From: Hemileia vastatrix
Lineage: Eukaryota; Basidiomycota; Pucciniomycetes; Pucciniales; Zaghouaniaceae
Length of the DNA stretch: 64,000 nt
NCBI GenBank assembly: GCA_030280995.1
Contig: JASXTE010000017.1
Coordinates: 23,388,498-23,452,497 of the forward strand
Reading direction: 5' to 3'
Part shown: positions 52,901 through 64,000 of the stretch, piece after piece
How positions within the stretch are numbered: the first letter of the stretch is position 1
How the letters are laid out: each line of letters opens with the position of its first letter
The notes under the pieces: model-generated
The model's input: the letters and a program-made list of their open reading frames with translations, nothing else
Database searches by the model: none
What the model was told of the DNA's origin: nothing
Translations under genes and position numbers: made by a program

Positions 52901-55508
52901 TATTTCAGAATTTAATGGATATAACATTCCATAATGAAATGATTGAAGGATGGTTAATGGTATACATTGATGAAATCATAGTGTTCTCTAAAACTTTTAA
53001 TGAACACTTAATACATTTAAGGAAAGTATTTCAGAAAATGGATGAAATAAAAATGACCCTTGCATTGAAAAAATGTAAATTTGGGTTTGAATCTTTTAAA
53101 GTGCTTGGTCATATTGTATCTGGATTACAAATATGTGTAGACCAAAATAAAGTGGCTGAAATAAAGAATATTGGCATTTCTCAAAATTTAAAGGATGTAC
53201 AGTCTTTTCTTGGAATGTGTGGTTATTATAGACAATATATAAAAAACTACCAATCAATTGCTGCACCACTGACCACACTGATAAAGAAATAAGAAGCTTT
53301 CATTTGGAATAATGAAAGACAACAAGCTTTTGATAAGTTGAAAGAATGTTTAATGACAGCTCCTATCTTGAGTTTACCAGATTTCCAATTACCTTTTTTA
53401 TTATATACAGATGCAAGTTTTATTGGACTGGGTGCTGCTTTGCATCAAAAACAACTTATTGAAGGAAAAATGTCAGAAGTATTAATCTTCTATATTTCAT
53501 GTACTCTGAGAAGTGGTGAATTGAAATATGGTGCTACTCAACTTGAATGTTTGGCAGTAGTATGGGCTCTTGAGAAGCTACATTATTACCTTGAAGACCA
53601 AAAATTTGAGCTAATAACTGACTGTAGTGCAGTTAAGTCACTCTTAAACATGAAAAATCCTAATAGACACATGTTTAGATGGCAATTAGCTGTACAAGAA
53701 TACAGAGGACGGATGAATATTACACATAGAGCAGGAACCTTGCACTCTAATTTAGATCTGTTATCTAGAGTACGTCTGCCTAATAATGATGATAATCCTG
53801 CTTATGTTCCTGAGTCACAGATTATTAACATTTATGACATTTATATTGTAGATCTTGAGGATGAGTTTATGCAATCAATTCTTGATAATTATAATTCAGA
53901 TCCTGACTTGAGTAAATTAACTACAATATTAAATGATCCATCTAATGCTTCAATGAATGTTTTAATAAAACATTACCAATTAAGTATAAAGAGGCACTAG
54001 AAAAAGAAAAATTTTCCATTGAGGATGGTTTTATATATTACAGGAAAAAATTAAGTAATGTAATTGTAATTCCCCCTTCAATGAAGGAGTTAATGTTAAG
54101 TATATGTCATGATGATATATTAGCAGGTCATTTTGACTAACATAAAACATTAACCAGAGTAAAAAACACAGCTTGGTGGATTAACATTTCTGAGGATGTT
54201 CAGAAATATGTTGAAACATGTGATTCTTGTCAAAAATCTAAAAGATTAACAGGAAAAAGAGCTGGTTTATTACAACAAATTGAGCAACCAAAAGCTCCAT
54301 GGGAAATCATTAACATGGACTTTGTAACAGGTTTGCAAATAGCAGGGCATAAGAGTTATAACTCCTGCTGGGTAATTGTAGATAGATTTACAAAGATGTG
54401 TAAATTTATTCATACCCACAAAGAGGTTTCTGCAAAGGACTTAGCTTTTTTATGGTGGACACAAATGTTAAATATAGCAGTTTTCCCTAAAGCAATAGTT
54501 TCTGAAAGAGATCCTAAATTTACTTCTGAGTTCTGGACGTCACTTATGGATGTTTCAGGGTGTCAATTAAAACTTTCTACAGCACACCATCCACAAACTG
54601 ATGGGCTAGCAGAAAGAATGATACAAACCTTAGAAGATATGATAAGAAGATACTGTGCTTTTGGTCTTAATTTATAAGACAATGACAAATTCACTCATGA
54701 TTGGGTAACCCTTATCCCAGGTTTAGAATTTGCATATAATAGTACAGTACATTCTGTCACTGGCAAAAAGCCATTTGAGTTATGGTTGGATTATGTACCT
54801 AATACCCCTGCTAAAACTCTTAATAAGTTACCTAGATTGGATATCCATCCAAGTACCAAATTTTTTCTTCAGATGCAGGAATTATGCAGAAAACATGCTC
54901 AAGAATGTATAAATAAGGCTTTTGAGTATGAAAAGAAAAGATGGGATAAAGCCCATAAAGAACAAATGTTCAAAGAGGGTGATGAAGTCCTTATTTCAAC
55001 ACTACATTTCAATTTAAATGGTAATGTTAAATTGAAGGATCCATTCATTGGACCATTTGTAGTTAAAAAGATGGTTGGTAATAATGCTGTTGAGGTTATT
55101 CTATATGCACCATATTATAGAAAACATCCAGTATTTCCTATTTCTCTTATAAAACCATACCATTCTAATGATACTGCTCTATTTCCAAGAAGATCAGGAA
55201 GGCATAAACAGCAACCTGAAGAAATAGTTGAAAAGGCAGAAATTGAAAAGATACTTAAAAAGAGACACCTTACTAAAGAAAAGGGAGTTTAGAATCTATT
55301 AAGATTTAAAAATAAATCAAGTGAATATGACCAGTGGATTCCAGAAAATGAAATCTCTGATCTTAAAAATCTCTTGAAAAAATTTAAATCTAAATAATAC
55401 TGTTCATTCAGTATATGTATTATAAAAATTATTTTTTATTTTTTTATTTTATTATTTTACTCCTTAGTTTTAATTAAAATGTCTTAACATTTTTTTATTG
55501 TTTTTTTT

Positions 55509-55520
55509 GGGGTGAGGGAG
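55509..55520 (+). promoter_or_regulatory. Polypurine tract of C2
   Basis: GGGGTGAGGGAG directly before the 3' LTR, identical to C1, preceded by a T-run. Confidence 0.9.
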
Positions 55521-56697
55521 TGTCAGCCTAAATATCCTTAGGACTGAGTATTTATTATGCTTAAAATAAGATAACCTTAAGTAGATTAAGCTTATATCTT
55601 AAAAATAAGGTTAAAATAATAATATATATTATTTTATTATATATATATATAATTATTATTCTATTATATAACTTATAATAGTTTAAATAGCTTATCCATG
55701 GCCTAATAATATTTATTAAGGTGTTAATGAAGTCATAATATACTTATCTTAAGTGATATGAAGTAATTATTGACATACATAAGCTTATATGTATACATAA
55801 ATCTCATATTCAGTGAAATATGCAGTATCTTATGTATATTTAGGTATGTAATTGGGTTTTAGCCCCTTAATAGCCTATAACCTTTGTTTTTCTGCTTATT
55901 TTAGGTCATATGGACGGAATCAGTGGACTCACAACGCCTGCAGAAGCATAGACACCTATATCAGGCACATACACCCAGTTTGGACAACTAAAATTACTTC
56001 CTTGGATGTTTATTCACGGATTTATGGGTTGGAAGGATGTTTCTGGGTTAATGTGGATGCTTGGGGATGTTATTGGGGGCTTGGAAATTTTATTTTTTTC
56101 CTTTATATGCTTTTAGTTTCATTAAATCTCTTTTTGATTGTTTATTTTACCTCTTTCTTTATGGTATCTGCTTTTATCTGGGTTTTCTATTTATGGTATG
56201 GATCAGTGTTATTATTAATAGTGATGGAGGGTCCTTACTGGAGGTCTGGGTGTTGAAACTCCTTGAAGTGGACGCCATGGGGAGGTGATGGGCCCTCACA
56301 GTGCTATAATTGCCGGGGATAGCAGTGACATCATCTGGATTGAAGGTCTGTGCACTCCAGTAGATTTGGGTATAGGTAAGGAGGGATTTTGACGGTTCTT
56401 TATCATCATTCAATTACTACAACTCCAACAAACACTACTATACAATTATTAACCTTTATAAATATATTATAAAGCCACTATAAATTGATTTTATCTTTAT
56501 ATAAGCTATAACTATATTTTATTCATCTATTTTCCACCACTAGCACACATTTAAATCCAAGTATTGTGAGTTTGATTTGAGTATAACTATTTTATTAGTC
56601 TTCCCCTGAGTTTTAATCACTAAATAATTTATCAATAAGTAGTAGGACCATAAATAAACACTATTATATCATACTTATATACTAGACTATACTGACA
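55521..56697 (+). repeat. 3' LTR of C2
   Basis: 1177 bp. Carries the full 134-codon LTR frame at 55852-56256 (MGFSPLIAYNLC to YWRSGC). Confidence 0.95.
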
Positions 56698-57249
56698 GAA
56701 AATGTCTATAAAGATCAGATCAAATTGACTTTTCAAGAAAAATTAGCATACAATTATCTGTGCAAACAATTAAATGTAAAATTAATGAGAAGCCAACTAG
56801 GGACCATCAAAGATTCAATTTTGAAGAATTTCAATCCTCATTCCATGATATATACTAAAGATTCATCCACTTTCAGAAACAAATTAAGTGATCTATATGC
56901 AAAAAAATTTATACTCACAAAGGAATCTTTACAGAACGTCTTAATTTCTCTTTCACTGGACATTCCACACAAATTCTCCACTGATGTTATTGATACCATA
57001 GACAACTCCATGTGTATTTATGGAGCAGAAGTCTGTTCTGCTGAGATTGATCAAATTGCAAGTAATCTTCAAAAAAAATTAAATTTACAAAATAAAACCC
57101 TAAAATCATGGCAAAACATTAAGTGGCACTTTCTAGAAGTTGCATATCCCTATATTCAGTTTTTGTTTAAGAGTGTATCTTATTTGATTTTGCACAAGCT
57201 AGTGTGCTCATTTTTCAGTGAGAAGTCTTTCCAGAAGAATTATAGCTGA

Positions 57250-57793
57250 GCAGAAATTGAGTTAAGTCAAAGATAGGGATTGGAACCTGCTATCAGGGGC
57301 ACATGTTTTTTTCTGTTGAATCAAATTTCAAATCAACAATGAATTTAACAGTTGAAAATTTTGAAGATAGCTTACATGATCCTGCAATTAAAGAGGTTGT
57401 ATTGTTGAATGCTGTTATAAAAATTACAATGCCATAGGGTTTTTAAACTGTGGTAAAAGAGGACATTGGAAGTCACAATCTCAAAACAAAAACCATTTGA
57501 TTAAACCAAAAACAATGACACAAAAATTGACTCAAAACATTAATTTTTACTGCAATTCTCCTTGTCAATTTACTTCATCTTTTAAATATTTATCAGTAGA
57601 AAGACAAAAATCCAATTCATATTGTTTGGTATATAATTAACAAAAAGGAAAGGAACCTTTTATAGAAATTTTTAATTTATATGATTCCACCAACAAAACA
57701 CCTTTACCAAGTGCTATGAGAATCAATACAACCAACAGGTCTTCAGAAGGAGTGACCTCTATCCTAGACAAAAGTGCCTCTGAACACAAATGC
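57250..57793 (+). pseudogene. Copia gag C-terminus and protease remnant
   Basis: Zinc knuckle NCGKRGHWKS near 57435-57470 and a protease active-site remnant TSILDKSASEHK at about 57755-57790, where Copia elements normally show an LDSGAS-type motif. Many stops. Interrupted at 57793 by a family C solo LTR. Confidence 0.7.
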
Positions 57794-58967
57794 TGTCAGT
57801 CTAGATATCCCTAGGACTGAGTATTTATTATACTTAAAATAAGATAACCTTAAGTACATTAAGCTTATATCTTAAAAAATAAGGTAAAAATAATAATATA
57901 TATGATTATATTACATATATATGATTATTACTCTATTATATAAATTATAGTAGTTTAAATAGCTTATCCATAGCCTAATATTACTTATTAAGGCTTTAAT
58001 GGAGTCATAATATACTTATCATAAGTGATATGAAGTAATTATTGACATACATAAGCTTATATGTATACATAAATCTCATATTAAGTGAAATATGCAGTAT
58101 ATTATGTATATTTAGGTATATAAGTGGGTTTTAGCCCCTTAATATCCTATAACATTTGTTTTTCTGCTTTTTTTAGGTCATATGGACGTATACAGTGGAC
58201 TCAAAATTTCTACAGAAGCATAAACATCTATTTCAGGCGCATACACTCAGTCTGGACAACTTAATCTGCTTCCTTGGATGGATATTCACGGATTTATGGG
58301 TTGGGAGGTCATTTCTGCATAATATGGATGCTTGGGGATGTTATTGGGGGCTTGGACATTTCATTTGTTTCCTTTTTATGCTTTGGGTTTCATTATATTC
58401 TCTTTGGATGAGTTATTTTACCTGTTTCTTTATGGTATCCGCTTTTATCTGGATTTTCTATTTATGGTATAGGTCTGTAATATCATTAATTGTGATGGAG
58501 GGTCCTTACTGGAGGTCTGGGTATTGAATCTGCTTGAAGTAGAAGCCATGGGGAGGTGATGGGCCCTCACAGTGCTGTAATTTCTGGGGATAGCAGTGAC
58601 ATCATTTGGATTGAAGGTCTGTGCACTCCAGTGGATTTTGGTATAACTAAAGGAGAATTTTGACGGTTATTAGACATCATTCACTTAATACAATTCAAAA
58701 AAAAATTATCACACAATTATTATTATTCAAGGATATATTATAAAGCCATTATAAATTGATATTATCTTTATATAAGCTATAACTATATTATATTCATCTA
58801 TTTTCCACCACTAGCACGTATTTAAATCCAAGTATTGTGAGTTTTATTTGAGTATAACTACTTTATTAGTCTTACCCTGAGGTGTAATCACTAAATAATT
58901 TATCAATAATTAGTAGGACCATAAATAAATACTATTATATCTTAATTAAATACTAGATACACTGACA
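57794..58967 (+). repeat. Family C solo LTR, diverged
   Basis: 1174 bp, TGTCAGTCTAG...ACTGACA, flanked by AATGC (57789-57793) and AAAGC (58968-58972), an imperfect 5-bp TSD. The second half of the LTR frame remains open (to 58527). Confidence 0.9.
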
Positions 58968-58972
58968 AAAGC

Positions 58973-59610
58973 GGTGATAGGTGCACCTTCTTGTGGTTAA
59001 AATAACTGACCCATCCTATTCTATTGGTTGTTGCAACACCAAACTCAAACCCTGCTACCTTAGCAGGAATCAGTGAAGTAGCTGTTAAAGAAAATCAATA
59101 GTGATATATTCATTTTTCAAGTATCTTTTTATCTGCAAGCTTCAGGAACATTAATATCTGTAGGTTCATTGATACGGCACAGATGCAGAGCTGAATTTGT
59201 TAAATTTTTTTTTTAAGATTTTAAAAAACAATGTCATCATGTTCAAAGGAATTTTTAAAAATGAAAAGTCATGGAAAATAGATGTAATTAGTGATTTTCC
59301 CTTATTTAGTTGTAAATCATTATCTATTTCTCCACTGTATAAAACCATCCCAAGTCCTTAAATTTGTATTTTTCTTGATCCACCTTCTTGTCCTGCTACT
59401 GAGAAAATATATAAGAGTGATCATTTTCTTATGCATTGGAAAATTTATGTATGAAGGTTATTAGGTAATTAATAAATAATGGGGCTGCAAATGGCTTACC
59501 TGACAGTTTGCCACCCTGGGATGTTCAATGCAACCAATTTCAATTTTCAAAAATCCTTAACCCTAGCATATTAAAAAGCACATATAAAACACCTGAACCA
59601 CTTTAAATTA
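58973..59610 (+). pseudogene. Copia protease-integrase linker remnant
   Basis: Scattered readable pieces such as TPNSNPATLAGISEVAVKENQ (about 59030-59100), typical in tone of the region after Copia protease. No intact frame. Confidence 0.55.
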
Positions 59611-60200
59611 TATTTTCAGAAATAATGGGACCATTTGAAGTAACAACTTTTGAAGGAGAATTATATTTTGTTTCATTTAAGGATGTTTCCATAATTTATA
59701 CAGTATTTGAATTACTGACCTAAAAATCACAAATACCAGATGCTTTTGTTAGACTTCAAGTTAAAATAGAGCTAAAAAATGAAAAAAATAAAGACGTTCA
59801 TGACAGATAACAGTGGAGAATACATAAATCAAAAACTACAATCATACTTAACCCAATTCGGAATCACATGGGAACATGCAATGCCATACCACCACAAACA
59901 AAAAAGTGTAGCAGAACACTTGAACCAAAAATTTTCTGACACATGGAGAACCATTTTATTTTAAATCCAATTAGATAAAACCTTTTTTGGGTTTGGCGTT
60001 TCTATCAGCAGTTTTTCTACACAATATATTACCCCACACTTTCACCAAAAAATTAACACCATTTCAAGCTCTCTATAAAACAAAAGCTAATCTTGATATC
60101 CTTAACATTTTTGGAGAAGAAGTTTTTGAAAATTTTGAATAGGAAGTATGCAAAAATTTATACCCAAGAGCTATTAAACGTAGATTAATAAGTTATGTTG
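59611..60200 (+). pseudogene. Copia integrase remnant
   Basis: MGPFEVTTFEGELYFVSFKD (about 59628), then FMTDNSGEYINQKLQSYL, MPYHHKQKSVAEHLNQKF and TWRTILF: the Copia integrase core with TDNxGEY and the glutamate-bearing VAE motif. Stops at 59720, 59808 and 59962 and a shift near 59795. Confidence 0.8.
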
Positions 60201-60790
60201 AAGGAGGAAAAGGATGATTATTTTGTGACAAACAACAAAAACATTTTTCCAATCATCTTATGCAGTTTTCCCTTCTCTAAAATATAGACTTCTGGTGACT
60301 AACAATGAGAATGTTATTAACATTAAAAAGGGTTCTTTACCATTAATTTTGAATTCATTAAAACTTGGGGATTAAAAAATCAATAAGGAAAATGTTTCTG
60401 AAGACATGATGGTAGAATCAATTAACAATAACTGCACAGCTGATGATCTTACAACACCACAAGCCTTTAAGCAGGAAATGAAATAAAGTGATGCTAAAAA
60501 TGGAAAAAAGCATGTGATAACAAAATTCTAAGTTTAAAAAAGAAAAAGGTATGGGAATTAGTATATTTACCAAAAGTTAAATTGGTGATAGGTGGAAAGT
60601 GGGTATTTGTGTTAAATAATGATTCAGACACAGGGTGAAACTTAAGATGACTTGTAGAAAAGTCATTTTTAGTGATCTTAGGGTGACCCATGAAGTAATC
60701 CTTGAGGAAACTTTTTGAGTAGTATATGAGTAGAAATCCATCAAGTAAAGATATTTTGGAAACACTTGTAGAATTCTTTGCTATCACCCC
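60201..60790 (+). pseudogene. Copia reverse transcriptase N-terminal remnant
   Basis: VWELVYLPKVKLVIGGKWVF (about 60549-60610) is the start of Copia RT. Catalytic motifs are not found before the sequence dissolves near 60790. Confidence 0.75.
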
Positions 60791-61743
60791 CTTCCAAAGC
60801 ATGATTCAAGGAAATATGACATATTTTATTTAATATTTAATATGCATGCAAAATGCATATTTAATAATCATTCAAATTGCATATTAAATATAGATGTCAA
60901 ATGCATATTCAATACAAATAAAATATGTAAAAAATTTTCAAAAAATTTGAATATGAAATATGCATAAATATGCATGTGCGAAATACAAAAATATGCATAT
61001 GCAAAATTCAAAATTATGCATATACAAAATATAAAAATATGCATATTCAATATGCAAAAAATTATTCAATATGTTTAAATATGCATATGAAATATGCATA
61101 ATATACATGTATTCAATATGAATTATTATTTGGTCATGAATATGACTGACAAACCAAAATTACAATTGCCTTCATGAATTTTTTCACTCGACTAGTAGTA
61201 TGGGGAATAAAAGATACGGTCAAGCAGTAAAAAAATACTGTGTGCATTTATTTTTGGGGATTGGAAATCAAAAGTGCAGAATTATGGTTGGTGCCAAAAT
61301 TTAATATGATTCTTTAATATTAAAAAAGTGTTTTTAATATTGAAAATGACTTTTGGTTGGCTGGTATTTGATCTAGCTGTGCCATGGTCTTTTCTCAGTA
61401 TTGTCATTACCCCTTAATATTATTGAATGATTTTCAATATTGACCTTTCATTATGGTTGCTTGTGAAATTGGCTCTATTTCAAAACCATTGAGATAATTT
61501 TATACTTCACTAGCATTAATGCTAGTCAAATATAAATTAAGTAAATAAAAATTTAAACTTGCATTATGAGTACATGTTGGGTGCAGTTATATCAAGATCA
61601 TCATCACTCAAATTAAATATTTGATTATATATCATGATTGCTGACTTATTGAATAATTTTCAAGGTTAATAAAGGCTTTAGGTCATACTTTCAAGAGCTT
61701 TTTGGCTGGTTGGGTTCTGTCTCCATTTTAAAAATGTCATATA
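60791..61743. repeat. ATGCAT-rich palindromic cluster and unassigned flank
   Basis: From about 60815 to 61125 the motif ATATGCATAT or ATGCAT recurs roughly a dozen times at irregular spacing. The rest, to 61743, holds no recognised gene; AATATT phrases recur near 61310-61450. Confidence 0.65.
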
Positions 61744-61995
61744 CACCACAGAAAATCCAGGGGTGAACTGCTAGCAATCCCCTCTCCTGAACTTTAGAGT
61801 GTCCCTTCATTATGCCAGGTTTATGAATACTTTATAAACATAAGTAAATTAGAGTTAGATTTACATTTGTTCTCAGATTGGTCCGAAAATGAACCTAAAT
61901 TGATATCAAAGTATGCATAAGTTGATCAACTATAACCATGATTTTATCCTTCATTGAGCACACATTGAGCACATATTGATCCAAAATAAGCTTTT
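61744..61995. mobile_element. Diverged CACTA-like MITE fragment (M2 family)
   Basis: Left end CACCACAGAAAATCCAGG followed by CTGCTAGCAAT resembles M2-1 and M2-2. The inner phrase CATTGAGCACACATTGAG also matches. Right end not found. Confidence 0.5.
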
Positions 61996-62007
61996 TAATA
62001 TCCAATA

Positions 62008-62205
62008 GGGGGTATCAAAGTTAGAAATCTTCCATTTTAAAATACCTCTTTTTTCCACCAAATCAACCATGAATAGTGTTTCATATATGGCATATTGTGC
62101 TCCAAAAACACCTTTTTACTGAGAAGTAATGACAACTCTGTAACTTTATTTTTGTGTTGTTAAATACCTTATAAATAATTACAAATTTCTAACTTTGACA
62201 CCCCC
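62008..62205. mobile_element. Short TIR MITE, copy 2
   Basis: 198 bp, GGGGGTATCAAAGTTAGAAA at left and TTTCTAACTTTGACACCCCC at right. Flanks CAATA and TAATA. Same family as 36373-36569; the termini resemble TE1 (GGGGGTGTCA). Confidence 0.8.
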
Positions 62206-62999
62206 TAATATGATTATCAATATAGGGGATGAAAATTATTCTTTAAAATACCTAAGCATTACTTTGCATCCAAAAGATAAACCATAAAATTATGAAAAAA
62301 ATTTAATTTACAATAATGATATCTTTTACTACATAATTGCAACAATAGATAAATTTAGCAAATTTTTTATCACAAATATTAATAAATACAGGAATTCAAA
62401 TAACTAATGCCATTTCTATTTTCAAATTTTAAAAAGAATATAGTCACTTCTCAATTCAAATCTATTAAGTCTTTGTAGAACTAAATTTTGTATAATGTTT
62501 TTTATTTTACCTAAAATATAAGACCTACAGGCTATTGAAAATAAAATCTTCAGTTCATCAATTAAAAGAAATATTTATATTTAAATAAAAATAAAAATAG
62601 TCCTTAAAGTTTATAACTTGAAAGGTTGTTATGAAAATTAATATGCAAATCTTTCTATTTAAATATTAAATGCTTATATAAATCACTTTCACAAGTTTTG
62701 GTATGATTACATGTGAAATAGTAACTGCATTTAAAAGTGGAAACCAATATAATGACAAAAATATTTTCAAACCTTATTTCAATTTAATATTTATCTGTAA
62801 AAAATTTTGAAAGTAATATTTTATTCATTATTTAAGGGATCTATTCCTCCTCCTCTACCCATCTACTTTTTAATAGGAGGTTACAAACTTGAACAAATAT
62901 TCCTGGTGGATTTCATTCAAAAACTACTACATAAACACACCATGAAACATGGCTGATTTGGTACCTGAAATCTCAAACATGGGGTCAAATACATCCTAC
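62206..62999. other. AT-rich unassigned sequence
   Basis: No gene, repeat family or open frame that looks coding. A short readable piece near 62950-63050 (MADLVPEISNMGS) may be the tail of a transposase-like protein preceding S3. Confidence 0.5.
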
Positions 63000-63960
63000 T
63001 TTAGTGCAAATTTTCCAAACACAGCTCAGCCTGCCAATACAAAGATCCTCCCTATTCACCTCCCATCACATCTTTCCCTTGCACTTTTTTGACACAAATT
63101 TTCACACACTGTTTCCCAGTAAGTTTCGCACTTTTCATTACTTTCTTTATCAACAATTCCTGATAAAATTTCTATCCTCAAAACTCATTCATCATGCCAA
63201 TCACACTACAAAATTCTCAACACAGACCTTTTAAATCCTTTTTTCATGCTTTCAAAATTATCAAGTTGCATGTAATTTCAACTTGGTTTTGTTATTTTAT
63301 TTTTTAATATTGACTTTTATTTTGAATTCTCACTGAAAGCATATTTTTTCCCTTCCTTATTCTTTTTGGTTCATCATCTCAACATGAAGTCACATATTTT
63401 CAGAAATTGCATAATTTTTCATTTTTTCTGTTTTTCATAGATCCCTCATATCCTTTTATTCATCTTCTCTCACTTCCTTAACTCTTCTCACCACACAATA
63501 TGTGGGGCGGACTTGCTAGCGAGTCCGCAACCTTGGACCTAAACTCACCACAGATTGAACACACATTGAGCTATTAATAAATGAACCATAAAATCAGGGA
63601 TGAACACCACTCAGAAGAACAGTTTTATGTGGTTGTTCAAGTAGAGCTCAGTATGGGTTCAGTAGGAGTTCATTCTGAGTTCCATCTGAGCTCCATCTGA
63701 GTTCAGGTTGAGGACTTGCTAGCAAGTCCACCCCCTATATTGCGTAGTGTCTTCTATTTCTTTTATCCATCACTTCCTAAACTTTGATCCTGTCCTTTTA
63801 CATCTTTGAAAACATCTCGTCAGGTAAATCATTCTCTCACCATCTTTTTTTAATTTTAACTTATTTTCTTTTTCTGAATTTGTTTTTTTTTATTTTTTTT
63901 ATTTCTTTTTATTTTTCAAATCACATTTCCTTTTTAAGAAGCTTTTCAAAAGCCAGGCTC
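63000..63960 (+). repeat. 'S' segment copy S3, split by a MITE
   Basis: Reverse-oriented relative of S1 and S2, interrupted at 63489-63749. It retains the phrase TCTCAACATGAAGTCA and the donor-like CAG-GTAAAT at 63821-63829. By analogy with S1, an oxygenase-like gene could follow beyond the right edge on the plus strand. Confidence 0.6.
63489..63749. mobile_element. CACTA-like MITE, copy M2-2
   Basis: 261 bp, starts CACCACACAATATG and ends TATATTGCGTAGTG, flanked by TCT (63486-63488 and 63750-63752). The subterminal palindrome GGACTTGCTAGCAAGTCC is at the right end, with a near-perfect version at the left. Confidence 0.85.
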
Positions 63961-64000
63961 TCATATCCACCAAGCAACATCGGATTTGACTGACTGGTTG

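Larger units (their letters stand above)
39909..55397 (+). pseudogene. Family C gag-pol of C2 (broken, split by B1)
   Basis: Gag N-terminus from 39909 (MSAPQDSVSEKPAYNTGSK). One G is missing near 40035. B1 interrupts at 40314. The remainder from 49941 includes the coiled coil, gag core (WPKIDQYPTYDGEASSDW), zinc knuckle CYKCNKPLVKGHKC, protease DTGA, and RT with YIDE in place of YIDD (about 52969), so catalysis is lost. TAA at 53290-53292 matches the C1 stop. RNase H, integrase and chromodomain-like tail follow, with a shift near 53975 and stops at 54138, 54675 and 55290. A further TAG sits at 51206 (after RLY). Confidence 0.93.
38222..56697 (+). mobile_element. Family C Ty3 retrotransposon, copy C2 (with nested B1)
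   Basis: LTRs 38222-39398 and 55521-56697, both 1177 bp, differing at roughly thirty positions by eye, hence older than C1. TSD GAAAA at 38217-38221 and 56698-56702. Polypurine tract at 55509-55520. Family B copy B1 is inserted in gag at 40314-49935. Confidence 0.95.
38157..57249 (+). pseudogene. Ty1/Copia-type gag, split by element C2
   Basis: The frame starts at the ATG at 38157 (MTNFHFNVKKIAHVTLYGSV), is interrupted after GTG-GAA-AA at 38221, and resumes in frame at 56703 (TGTCTATAAAGATCAG, VYKDQIKLTFQEK) to TGA at 57247. The joined frame confirms a clean insertion of C2 with GAAAA duplicated. The C-terminal zinc knuckle follows in another frame at about 57435 (NCGKRGHWKSQ, last Cys lost). 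Gag would form the particle. Assigned to Copia from the downstream protease-integrase-RT order. Confidence 0.8.

Overview
The window looks like nuclear DNA of an AT-rich, transposon-dense fungus, most likely a basidiomycete of the rust lineage (Pucciniomycotina). The evidence is Ty3/Gypsy elements with C-terminal chromodomains, short fungal-type introns, a Zn2Cys6-type cysteine cluster, a TET/JBP-like oxygenase relic, a Harbinger-type transposase, and recurrent TCGA-to-TTGA stop mutations of the kind reported as RIP-like in this subphylum. The species is an inference. I see no rRNA, tRNA, CRISPR or bacterial-type operon. Nearly all of the window is mobile DNA, and the only convincing host-type gene is a small secreted protein near 30.3-30.7 kb.

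Layout. Positions 1-1507 hold the 5' end of a minus-strand Ty3 element (family A) that landed inside a plus-strand chromovirus (family B, copy B2). B2 pol resumes at 1508 and is cut again by an 8.85 kb minus-strand Ty3 element (family C, copy C1, 3262-12113, TSD GAAAT), then continues to about 14406. There it abuts a second, 5'-truncated B copy (B3, about 14407-18270). A decayed family A relative (A', about 18432-24984) and an old B LTR (24993-25753) follow. From 25.7 to 37.9 kb come DNA transposon relics: a Harbinger-type transposase (about 26.9-28.3 kb), a unique CpG-retaining stretch with the secreted-protein gene, CACTA-like MITEs, and a TIR element (32641-36364) that holds both a Harbinger-type transposase fragment and a TET/JBP-like 5mC-oxygenase pseudogene.

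The right third is a four-level nest. A Ty1/Copia relic (38157 to about 60790) is split by family C copy C2 (38222-56697, TSD GAAAA). C2 gag is split by the full-length family B copy B1 (40314-49935, TSD TAGAC/TAGAA), and B1 carries a family A solo LTR (45937-47043). A family C solo LTR (57794-58967) also splits the Copia relic. The right edge holds more MITEs and a repeated 'S' segment.

Most interesting: (1) family B carries, antisense between pol and the 3' LTR, a spliced two-exon gene with a perfect CX2CX6CX12CX2CX6C cluster, seen in three copies; (2) a TET/JBP-like oxygenase relic lies inside a TIR element with a Harbinger-type transposase; (3) family B has the hallmarks of self-primed reverse transcription, a 14-nt LTR sequence perfectly complementary to the bases after the 5' LTR; (4) family C has a 153-codon second frame inside gag with a strong start context, and two copies share one in-frame stop between RT and RNase H. 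Identities are by eye from translations and alignments; no database search was possible.
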